Part shown: piece after piece, positions 34,918 to 46,100 of the stretch | Layout: each line of letters opens with the position of its first letter | How positions within the stretch are numbered: position 1 is the first letter of the stretch | Made by a program: the position numbers and the translations under genes | NCBI GenBank assembly: GCA_016169945.1 | Contig: JADLSH010000367.1 | Location: 4,958,001 to 5,022,000 of the forward strand | Length of the DNA: 64,000 nt | Direction of reading: 5' to 3' | DNA from: Trachythela sp. YZ-2020 | Lineage: Eukaryota > Cnidaria > Anthozoa > Malacalcyonacea > Clavulariidae | Notes under the pieces: generated by a model | What the model was told of the DNA's origin: nothing | Seen by the model: only the letters and a program-made list of their open reading frames with translations | Databases searched by the model: none

Positions 34918-35087
34918 TCAACCTATATGAACAGATTTTGTGACTGGTTGATTATATTAACAATGAAAAAGAAAGAGTCACAAACACTGATCACATGTTT
35001 AAGCAAGCCAATCACTAGCCTGTGTTACAGACCTAACTTAGTCTTTGGCCAGTCACAAAACATGTTCATATTATATTAGGTTTATTA
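34918..35087. repeat. Inverted repeat, probable MITE
   Basis: CAACCTATATGAACAGATTT plus TGTGACTGG near 34918 is mirrored by CCAGTCACAAAACATGTTCA followed by TATTATATTAGG near 35050-35080. No coding content. Confidence 0.6.
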
Positions 35088-35133
35088 TTATCCCGAAATG
35101 ACGTCACATGGATCAAGGTTTGGCAAGGTTCGT

Positions 35134-35330
35134 GTCGGGCCGTTTCCACTTCAAACGTATCGTAATGTACCGCAGCCTTTTTTGTGTCGAAGTCATTAGG
35201 GCCATTAGTTCCACGTTCGTGCTCAGCAACGCCCTTTACTCGCCCATAAGAACGTCTGCCGGTCTGCGTAGGTCGACAAGTGCATGGAGGTCTGGACTCT
35301 GGAGAAGGCTACGTTTCCCCTGCCTGTAGA
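35134..35330. repeat. Half of a GGCCGTTTCCACTTCAAACG MITE
   Basis: The terminal sequence here (GCCGTTTCCACTTCAAACGT, then ATCGTAATGTACCG) recurs inverted at about 40678-40715 (CGATACGTTTGAAGTGGAAA). Each site lacks its partner end nearby, so these look like two separate decayed halves. Confidence 0.5.
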
Positions 35331-35763
35331 ATGAAATTGGTAAAAATGGTAAAATAAGCAATTGGCCACTCGAAGTCAAAGGTATTTATGGGGTAACCAA
35401 TGAACCTTATGCGTAATGCCTGCGATGCTCCACGGCACCCCATAGAGAAATGTCACTCAAAGAAACGTGGTAATGCATAAAGGTCTATTGAAGTTATTTG
35501 AAGAATTCCGTAAGAATAGGGGACAAAAACATCAATACAGTACTATTAATATTCTTTACAAAATGAAAAACTTTATTCAAAGCCAATACAATCCGAAAAA
35601 TGAAAGAAAACTTGGGCAACATGCTGTTGAATGGCAGTGAAGCGCCTTAGTGGCGGAAATTTCGGTGGGGGGGGGAGGAATTTATCGGAAATTTTGACCT
35701 AAAATAGCTGTAGGCTAAAAACAGCCAACTTTGAGGGTAAATTTGCAAGGTTTTGTCTTTGGC

Positions 35764-36253
35764 CAGGGTTGCCAACTGTAAATGTGTGAAATTCCCAACT
35801 AAGCTTCCCAAATATCCCGAGATTCCCCCAAAAATCCCAATGTTCCCACTTTCGTTCCCAGTCCCCAAAGACCCCAACCTGCGAACGGGCATACTCTGAA
35901 AAAGAGATTTAGAGATCGCGCCGGTTTCTCGAAATATGCGTAATACTTCATGTTGTATAAATGAAACATACTTCAGTTGGATAAACTGATCTAGTATAAC
36001 ATTTGTAACATAAAGTTCAATAGGATGCCAGCAGACGAACGCTGGATTTTTTGAAAATTGTTATTATATTATTGTTTATTTTAATTTAAAATAATTTTAC
36101 AAAAAAATCAATTTTTAATTCTCGAACTTTCTGTTCTCAAAAATCCCCAAAAAATCCCGAGCATGAATTTTTAAAACAAAAATCCCAAAAAGTTCCCAAC
36201 TGCTTTTTAAAATCCCGAGATCTCGGGATAAAATCCCGAACTTGGCAACCCTG
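35764..36253. mobile_element. hAT-type MITE with perfect 8-bp target duplication
   Basis: It begins CAGGGTTGCCAACT and ends AACTTGGCAACCCTG, flanked by TCTTTGGC at 35756-35763 and 36254-36261. An 8-bp duplication with CAGGG termini is the hAT signature. The interior is rich in AAAATCCC and CCCGAGA motifs, also inverted. No transposase remains. Confidence 0.88.
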
Positions 36254-36376
36254 TCTTTGGCTAGTCACAGGCTGCGAAGGAGACTAGTCTTTGCAAGTCT
36301 TTGCCCTCCTCCAGAAATTCCAATCCGCCACTGCAAAATGGTATAGTCTAATTATGGTGATTGAGCGGCGGGCAAA

Positions 36377-36450
36377 ACCCCCGTGGCGCAATGGATTAGC
36401 GCGTTGGACTTCTAATTCAAAGGTTGTGGGTTCGAGTCCCATCGGGGGTG
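36377..36450 (+). tRNA. trnR-UCU: tRNA-Arg (anticodon UCU), copy 1
   Basis: The 74-nt cloverleaf has acceptor stem ACCCCCG/CGGGGGT with discriminator G, D-arm GCGC...GCGC with ATGGATTA loop, anticodon stem-loop TTGGA-CTTCTAA-TTCAA (anticodon TCT at 36411-36413) and T-arm GGTTCGAGTCCC. No intron. The internal A and B box positions are intact. No strong oligo-T follows immediately (CCATTTTG), so termination may be weak. Confidence 0.96.
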
Positions 36451-36828
36451 TGCCATTTTGTTTACAACTATTTTCACTGTGAATAATTGTTTTTATCCAG
36501 AAAAACATAAAATGAGTGCTGTGGTAGTTTCCACCGTTCCAACCGTGTAGTAGCATGTACGGATGAGCACAGTGTATTTGCAATTGGACTATTTACCGCA
36601 ACTGTTCAGAATTTATAAATTCTTTTCTTGCAATATTGAAAATGGAAATGCTTGTTGCCCTTGGGCTGTGGTTACAGTTGTTAGTTGTGGTAAGTTGTGG
36701 TTGTAAAAATATTAATTCACCATAAAGTAGTGGTCAGGTGCCACTGTCACATGCATATGTGATGTGTTTCACTTATACTTGAACAATACGGTATAAAGAC
36801 AATAAATATGCAGTTGCTCGTGCGGTAT

Positions 36829-36902
36829 ACCCCCGTGGCGCAATGGATCAGCGCGTTGGACTTCTAATTCAAAGGTTGTGGGTTCGAGTCCCATCGGGGG
36901 TG
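36829..36902 (+). tRNA. trnR-UCU: tRNA-Arg (anticodon UCU), copy 2
   Basis: It is identical to copy 1 except for one D-loop T-to-C change (ATCAGC for ATTAGC). Anticodon TCT is at 36863-36865. It is followed directly by GTCGTTTTT, a good RNA polymerase III terminator. The copies are 452 bases apart in the same direction; flanks differ, so this is not a simple long tandem duplication. Confidence 0.96.
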
Positions 36903-37185
36903 TCGTTTTTGTACCACTAACGATTTTTTTTTCTTACAAATAAATGTATTTATATTTCTTTTCTACGATTATTTTACTCTATAAAACCAAAAACAGAATA
37001 AATAAATTTTGTATGGTTGGTTTTAGTCGCTTTTTAAGCTACAAAATGACCCCCAAACTGGTCGGAAACACGTATTTAGGCCTGGTGACCAATATTTAAG
37101 TACTTGCGCCAGCAATCATTGTTGTCGGCTGTGTTTCCATGGAAACTGTTAGGATTTGTAATATTTTTTAGATGGAGGAATTAAA

Positions 37186-40100
37186 ATGGCTCATAAATAC
37201 GACCTTTTACTTGTAAATACTGACCGAGAAGGCAGTAAAAAGCACAGACCATGGTAGGTTTATGTAATTTTTTAGCTGTATTGTAATATGTACTGTTCTG
37301 ATTTTGGGTTTCATGCCCGTAAATACTTTATTATATAATTATGCCTTTGACGTGCTTCCACAGACCACAGTGTATTCATCGAAAACATATGAATTATCCA
37401 AAATAATATCTCAAACATGTGAAACATGGAGTGATTGGGGTCCCAGTGTAGGTAGTACAGTGGAGCCTTGCTATAAATACAGTAAAAATAAAAAACTTTG
37501 GTCCACTCAATCTAAACAGAAAATATATACTCCTGACTGGAAAGTTTGGAAATCGCGCAACCGAGACACAGAGTAATCACATACAGAGGTTCATCTTCGC
37601 GGAAAAACCGTAAGGTGTTTTTTACCGGCCGCCATGTTCTTAGCCAGTACCTGCACATGCGCAGTTTACGTAAAAAATTCATGCTGACCGCCTCTCTTTA
37701 CTGGACTGGCTAAGAACATGGCGGACATTGCCGAAAAAGCCCTTACGCCGACATCAAAGGTGCCGACATGAAGATGAACCTCTGTATGTGATTACTCTGT
37801 GACCGAGATTTCGAAAATTTAACAGTAAATGTATAGAGGAATCAAAATTGCACGCCCGATATCTTGGTTGCGTGATACAAACTTTCCAGAGTGGTATATA
37901 CTATAGCTGGCTGAGGCGGTTTTGATAAATAACCGAAACCGATAACTGTAACTGTAACAAAATAACCGACTGAACTGAGTCTTTTGAACAATTAAATTAT
38001 GGAAAAAAAGAAATACACGTCCTGTGTAGTATCTAAATTATGTTAATAAAAAATGGATGTAATAATGATGCGCATGATATACAAACACTTAAGAGTTAAA
38101 CTAAACATTCACTTGAAGGGTTTTGTAGATGGAAAATTATTGAGTGTAAATTATATACATTTATTAGACCTAACCAGGAACAGCTGCAAAAAGTGCAACC
38201 AGGGGTGGATCCAGCAGTGTTTTTTTAGGGGGGTGCCGGGTGAGTCGAGCGGCGAAGGTGTGAGGCCCCTAGGGGTTCCGGGGGCATCCCCCCGGAAAAT
38301 CTTGAAAATTAGAACCCCAGAAATACCATTTCCTGCGATTTGAGCATTGAATTATAAGCTTCAGTTTGACTTAAAAAAAGGAAAAACGTTTGAAATTATA
38401 CCATATTTCTGAGCTAAATATCTTGTGTAATTTTCATGTAAGCCTGGCCACAAAATGACTGGACAAATACAGCACGCTTACATGAAGTACAAACAATTTT
38501 GAAAAGTTAAAATGGCGGGAGAATTTGCGGCAGATAAGCAGTAAAATTTCCATTGCGGCAGGATTTTGCAGCAGATAAACAGTAAAAGAGACCAAAATGG
38601 AAAAAAATAAACATTGTATTGTTGTGTGACAGTAGTTTAAGTTAAATCAGAGTAAATTGCAATTGCATGTTATGATGGATTTATGGCTAATTTACTGCAA
38701 TTATAGTAATACTGATTTTTTGCACCCCCCTTGCACCCCTGTTGACGAAGGCCAACAGGGGTGACGAAGGCCAACAGGGGTGCGCACCCCTGTGCACCCC
38801 TCCCCTAAATCCACCCCTGAGTGCAACTATAGGTCCCTGGACGTGCAGCGCTCTAACCAACTGAAATGAGCTACAGAGTCCAGTTGTCAAGCTCTAACCA
38901 CAAGTTCATGTAGTTAGGGTGGGTATGCATGTCATGTGTCTGATTTTCAAAACAAGTAATATCACCGCTTGAAAATGTTGCCATGTCATTTTTGGAATTT
39001 TATTATTGTTTTCTACCTTTTTAATATCACTGTCACAATTTAGACAGCTGAGAGTTTGTGTCAAATGTTGCTATTCTATTTTAGTTTTTTTTATTATAAG
39101 TTTACCTTATAATAATAATAATAAAACCTTTGAATTCAAAGACACACAAAATTGTTAAATAATTGTTTTCAATTTTATCCGCAAATCACTGCAATTTCAC
39201 TGGGGCCAACTGCCAACCCTAGGGGCCCTAAATGTGCGAGGTCCCTAAATTCGCGAGGCCCCTAAATTCGTGTGGCCCCTAAATTCGCGAGGCATCTAAA
39301 TTCGCGAGGCACCTAAAATGGGCGTGTCCCAATAGAAAATGGGTGTGTTCTCGTAAAAATGGGTGTAGTACAGTAAAGCGCGAGACCCCCATAAGCGCGA
39401 GGCCCGCGGCATATGCCGCATCTGCCATGTGGTTAATCCGGCCCTGATGCAGAGGTTATAAAGCTGGTTCTGCTAAATTTAGTATTTTACATTTTATAAT
39501 ATGGTAAACTAAGGTACAGAGAAAGACTAAAAACGAAATACATCAACCCACAAAAGTCAAAACAATGTTCAGGCACATTGGTTGGATCATCATGGACATT
39601 TGTACAGAAAGGTTTAGATGATTTTCGGGATGGTATACCACCTGACATTGCGGCCGACGAGATGGTCTTAAAAGTAAGTAACTTAGTACAATATTTTTGT
39701 TTGGTACGATACTGTTTCTACCTCAAAGTCCTCAAATAAATAAATCGAGAACTAATTAAAGAATTAACTACCTAAAACTACGAAACAATTAAATGTTTAA
39801 ACACTCCATCACATATATATTATATATATAGTTATTATACATATACGGACAACGAAAGATTAATTATTATACAGCTATTTCAATTAAGGTTGTCCCCGAG
39901 CAAAGCGGAAAAGTAGAATACGAGCGCGAAAGGCTTGCTGGGAATCGCTAAAATATTAATGGACCACTAAGAATTTGACAAACCTCAGTGGATTCCTAAG
40001 AAATTAGCAATAATAATTTCAAAGTAGAAACGTCGGTATTAAATGTTTTGTGGGCTGTTCTTTGTGGGTAATTCCTTTGAGACGTTTTTATGCATCAGTG

Positions 40101-43100
40101 GCTCAGAGCTGTGAATTTGCAGCACGTTTAATTGCAAATTGGTATACAGGGTGTATAAAAAACAAACCTTTCGAAATTAACATATTCTTCTTAACCATAA
40201 GATTTTATACCCTTGGGAATTTAAAATGCCTTCTAATCGTATGAGTAGCATAAAGTCTTGTACTTAAGAACAATATGTTAATTTCTTAGGAATCCACTGA
40301 GGTTTGTCAAATTCTTGGTTCTTTAATTTTTTGGCGATTCCCAGCAAGCCTTTCGCGCTCGTATTCGACTTTTCCGCTTTGCTCGGGGACAACCTTAATT
40401 GAAATAGCTGTATATATATAATAGCAAAGCTCACTTCCCTTGTGGTCGTTTGAGCACTCTGGCCCCATGACACTTTGCGCATGTCTGGATGCGTTGATAT
40501 CACCGTGTTGTACCACAAGTACTTGGTGAGAGCAAGCTCGTGTGCATAAATACGATGGTCATCACGTATCTAGACGAACCAAGCTGCACTGACGAGGCGT
40601 TGGACGTTCTACAAATCTACAATTAAGGTTCATACTGAGACGTAGCGTATTTCTTTGTTTCCTGAACACTAGAGTGGAACGGTACGTTACGATACGTTTG
40701 AAGTGGAAACGGTCATTTGGCATTAGAACTGAAAGATTTGAAGTATACAACTAAGATTCGTCTTCTCATCTAGAACTTCTGTATATTTATGTTAACAGAA
40801 CCATTGATATGATCTCCCCGACCAGCCTGGTCAGAAACTATGCAAATGGTATTTAGAGGAAACCATCCCGTTAAGTCTTCTATATATTACCTGAGTTTAT
40901 ACGTCAGACTTCTTTTACCAAATGAATATGGACTCAAGTAAAATGACGTTAGTCTATTCAACTCCTTCGTTTATTCTTGACCAGGCAAACACAACGTGAC
41001 CCCTATCATTGCTCTCAATCAGCTTGTCTTGTGGAAAGCCCTTAGGCTAATGATTATCCTAAATGAGCCTGACGATAGTTATCATGAAATCCATAGTCCT
41101 CAGGCTTGATGGTTTGCATATCCAATATGAGCTTGTTTGGATATATTGGTCATATATTGGCAGGGTCTGGATTACAAGATGTCCCCAGTCCTCGAACTAG
41201 CATATGCTAAGAGTGCTGTGGTGCAAATGCTGAGTGGGAAGACAATAGCACTCGAGCTGTTTGTCAGGCCATTTTCTGATGATTTGGCATTAAACCTTTT
41301 TATGAGGGCTCTGTTCAATTTACTATATCAGATAGGCGGGTGTTCATATAATCAAGAAAAACCAAAAGATGATGGCCAGAAGGAGATAGAAGATGATTTG
41401 CCAGCGATGGCATTTGGTAATGATTTAAAGCAAGCATGCAGTTTGCTTAATTACAAAATGCTTTTGACAGATGGAATGAACTTTAAAGAAGTGACCTCTC
41501 CAGATATTACTAAGACAAGCTCGATGGAAAATCATTGTACGGCAGCCTTTTAGATGCAGTACATGAAGATGATAGATTTACGTCGAATGTTCATCAAGGC
41601 CCAGGGAACTGGTAATCGCAATCTCAACCTGCAGGTAGTAAACGGCATGCTGCCATATACTTTGCTGCCGCAGGACACAACTTGTACATCAATTCTGCCT
41701 ACGTTTATCTTCAGCTGATGGAAGATCTACCAACGAAGAAATGGTCGTAGGGGCGGGCTTAATGATAGACCTTGTTATCGCGAACAGGTTTTGAAGAGTA
41801 AACTATGAGGAATGATCGAAATACAACGACTAGTTTGGTTAAGGCGCTGTTACACCATGCAATTTGTATCGCAATGTTAGGAAAAACGATTTCAGCATTG
41901 CATTGCAAGCTATGTTACACTGAGCAATAATTTTATGCAACTTGCAACAATCATGGTAAAAAAATAGCATAAAGACCGCGAATGCTACCGTTTGGCGCCA
42001 ATTTGTCAGCCAAGAGCCAATAGGAAGCCATTCAGTGAGTAAACATTGCGAGACAAATTGAAGGTAGGTACTGTATGTTATACTGTTCAATGCTTTACAA
42101 ATGCGTTGCAGCGTTGCCGCAATCATTGCGAAAAGTAGAAACTTGATTCTACTTTGTGCAACGCTTCTTGCAACAAAAATGTTGCGAGACTTGACAATTG
42201 CAAGGCATGTTACACCTTGCAATTTCCCGCGGTGCAACTTGTGTCGCAACAAAACTGCGAGTCAAGTTGCAAGGCAAGTTGCATAGTGTAACAACGCCTG
42301 TACTGTCTTTGCTATTTGTGTGCAGAAATGAACATGACAATGCAAAATTTGACTGTTTAGAACTTTGTAACAAGTGAACAGCATGATGAATGTCACAGAC
42401 TATCTCTACCAACGGAATCCGTTTAGCCCTGACCCATCCCTGCGCACTGTTATTTCTGGAGTGGTTACTGATGAAATCGTAAATGCGTACCAAGGTCAGG
42501 TCGGGTGTGTAATATTATCTCATCGATAATTCATAGGAATTTACGAGAGTTCACCTACCGCAAGAAGGATCAAGTCGCCACACATGTCACTTGCAACGAA
42601 GAGGAGCATTTTCATGTGAAAATTATCAAGAGAACCCAAAACTTCTTTTTCAGAGAATCATCGTTGTTGTTGCCTGTGGAAAAAATGAAAAGTCTCAAGA
42701 ACTATTCAAATTCGAATATGCAGTTTTCCTCGTGCTTGACGTGGCCACACTTACGAAGGTGGTCCTTCAACGAAAGATTACAATCATCTAAGGCGAGAAG
42801 AAGCAGGATCACAAACCGTCAACTTTCAAGCCACATGCAGGTTATATCGTCCAATAAGCAAGACTTGTTGACCAACAAAGCCAACAAACAAGGGTTTATC
42901 AACAGTTTCGCCTGTAGGCTGCTGGCTGCACGGTTATCCATGCAACAGGAGACGCCGACCTTCTCAAAATATGACGACTGCTGTTGAATCTGCAAACACT
43001 GAAAGCACAGTCCTGATTGGTAACACGAATCTTTTCTTCCTTTGATTTGTTCTTTATGCCTTATGGGCGAATCAGTGAAAGCTTAAGTATTTTCAAAGAT

Positions 43101-46100
43101 GGTGTGGGACATCAAGAGAACAAAGTATACTAACTGTCCTGACGGAGGGTCTTTGCAATCTTTCAGATTGAGAGGCTGTCGTGAACTTCACAGAAAGTTT
43201 TATATTTTATGACTTAGGAAAGGGTGTATATCAACTATTCTGTTTCTGCATGCAGTCATCGGATCTGACACGACTTCGCGAATTCATGGTGTGGAGAAAG
43301 GGGCGGCATTTCGAAGGCAACAACATTTTTCGACAACGCGGTCTCGTCTTCATGAATCCCGAGTACACCCATCAGAATGTACAGTATCACGGCAGGAGAA
43401 AAATTAGCATTTATCCGTCTTTATGGTGAAGAGTCTGACGACAGTTTAGATGTTTTGAATCAAGTGTAGAAGTGGAAAGGAGACCATGGGACTGCATAGA
43501 AACTTCACGATGAAAAACCTATACCATGCAACGACCTATACCATGCAGCCGCACATGAGTCGCTCCTGTAGATAATAAGGTGTAACCGCCAAATGGACAA
43601 GTTATCCAAGCTCGTCACCACCAGACTTATCAACCGGTATATACATTTACATGTATAAATATTTGGAGCAAGTCATACATATTTTTAGCTGAGGCTATAG
43701 TGTCAAAGGACGTGGGACTGAGAAATCAATGACCGAAATTTCACGTTTGGATTACAGATGTCATATAGCAAAACTGAGACAATGGCTTTCAATGTTGACG
43801 ATGAAATCAAGAACCAGGAGAGCTTGATAACTGTTGGAAATATTAAAATCAAGAACTTACGAAGTTTCAAGTACCTTTGATTTACCAAACATAACAAACG
43901 ACGAAATGAGAACCTCATGTTTCTTGCATGCCAGGTTTTCAGAAATGGAACGAGCTAAAACATGTGCTGACAGACCATCGAATACAGTTATCAACAAAAG
44001 TTATATTTCTCACTGTATTTGTGTGCCCCGCCTTCTGTATAATATTCAGGATAAAGGAACTGGATTAGGTGGAGGATGCATGGCATAGTTTCTTGAGGAG
44101 GATGGTGAAAAGTGAATTGGTACGTAAAAGTGTGCCTAGCAGGAAAGAACATGCGAAAAATGTTGATTCACAAACTCGAGTGAACGGAGAGCTGAACTGG
44201 AGCTTTAATATATCCAACAAACGATTGCGTGAAATTACCAACATGCAATCCATCCGCATCTTCTGTTGCTGCCAACATCTTAAGTATATCGGACATATCT
44301 GTTGATTCGAGTTTTCCGGTTTTTTCGTTCATGGAATTTTACAGAAGTGCTATTGCTTACTAAATCTACTTTTTCAACACTCTGGAGTGCTGCTACAGCC
44401 ACGCGCCTGCATATACTAGTCTAAGATAAGCTTTTAGACTTTAATGCATGGTTAATTGAACCATTTAGGGATACACAGGAATTACTCCAAATATCAACAA
44501 CTCAAGTACGGAACAAGTGCAAAATAACGTAACTACAGATAGAAAGAGATTTACGAAGGATGAAGTCGTCTATTCCAAGTAAGTAATACCAATTATCCTG
44601 TACACATAACCACACCACACCAAGAAACCTTTGTTTTGAGTAAAGAATGAAAAACGATGTTTGTATGTTGTTTATAATTACTTAGTAAATTATGTGTAAA
44701 TGATTTCTAGAACATTGCCAATGCAACAGCAAAGACGTGATAATGTGGATGATATTGAAATGAGTCTTCTTCAACATCAGTTGGCATTATTTCCACATCT
44801 TGAAGAATCTGTTCCACCTGAGGTGCGTCATCTAACTTATCACATATTAATTTTTTTCTACAGCATTATTTTATGGCCTCAAAAAGTCATTCTTAAATAT
44901 GATATATATTTTCCGTACATTGTAAAGTAAATTACTGAAATCCGTTCAAGGAACACGCCATGTATATTACTGAATTTAATTTGCACATCCTATAAGGATT
45001 TGTTCGTCTTTGGGGTATTTGTTTCTTTACCTTTCTTCAGAGTTTATTTTCGATTTTGAAGGAAGTACAAATTTGTGTTGGGAAGTACTGATAGACCCTT
45101 CATTCCCACTTTCCCTCGCTCTCCTTGCTATTGCATGGATATACAAAATGTTTCCACTTTGTATTGTGCAGGTGTTTGAAGATGTGGTTGATATCTTAGA
45201 TCCAGACTTGCAACTTGGCAGCGAGGAGGGAACAGATATGGTTAGTTTGCTAAAACATTTGTAAAACATTAATTCTCAAGTGGTCAATTTTTGACAAGTA
45301 AAATTGTCTGGCGTTATACGGAGTACCATGATAAATGGAGATGCATTCGGGCACATTGTACATTAATATGTTGACTTGTAGCTTGTTGACTTGTAGGTTT
45401 TTTCATGTTTGTGGAACGTATACACTTGAATTTATTACAAACTAATTTAGGGGTAGACGATAGAAAGTGAGGTTTTCAAAGAACAACAGTAACACAATAG
45501 AATACAAAAGTCCCCTAAATCTTGACTCGTGTTACAGACATCATTTACCGCTTCAATGGCTTTTACATACCTGATCATCTATCGTAACCCACCTTGTCAT
45601 GTTTCTCTGTGGAAGAAAACCAGAGTGCACTGCATGTGAGATCGTTAACTGACTCTTAGTGAAGTCTTGGAATGCGAAATACAAGGGGAAACATGGTGAC
45701 TCGGATGACTGCACTATCGAAGGTCCTTTTTTTACAAGCTTTTCAACAAACAAGCGAAATGAACAAATAAAACAAATAATGCTAATAATCAAAGATTAAC
45801 GATGAATGAACAATTAATAACTCGCTGTCCAAATTACAGGACCACCAATTTTCGTGCGATGAGCTTGATGAAAGTCAAACGAAAGCGTCTACCCGTCGTG
45901 TTCAGGTATAGGAGTTGAATGTTTATTAATTCTAGTTTTTAAGAAAAAGAGCTTAATTAAACTTAAACTGTTTGATATTTATTGTTTTAGTCTCTTTCAC
46001 CAACAGACACGGATAGAAAGAGGTTGGTACATAGAATGCCACACGGTATAAATAGTAAAATTTATTACAAACATAAACTGTTCATGAGAAGATATATAGA

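Noticed and set aside
36284..36583. 99-aa minus-strand open frame across the first tRNA gene
   Set aside because: It overlaps a well-supported tRNA and shows no protein family pattern; the GGTTCGAGTCCC arm explains the common spurious peptide.
37304..37576. Open frame of 90 aa between FAM47E-like exons 1 and 2
   Set aside because: Its acceptor phases do not match exon 1, while exon 2 at 39514 joins perfectly and restores the family sequence. Part of the frame end is a MITE insertion site. A lineage-specific alternative exon cannot be fully excluded.
40264..40518. Open frames of 84 and 69 aa on the minus strand
   Set aside because: They lie mostly in the inverted arm of the foldback element 39872-40410, and equivalent sequence is present in the other arm.
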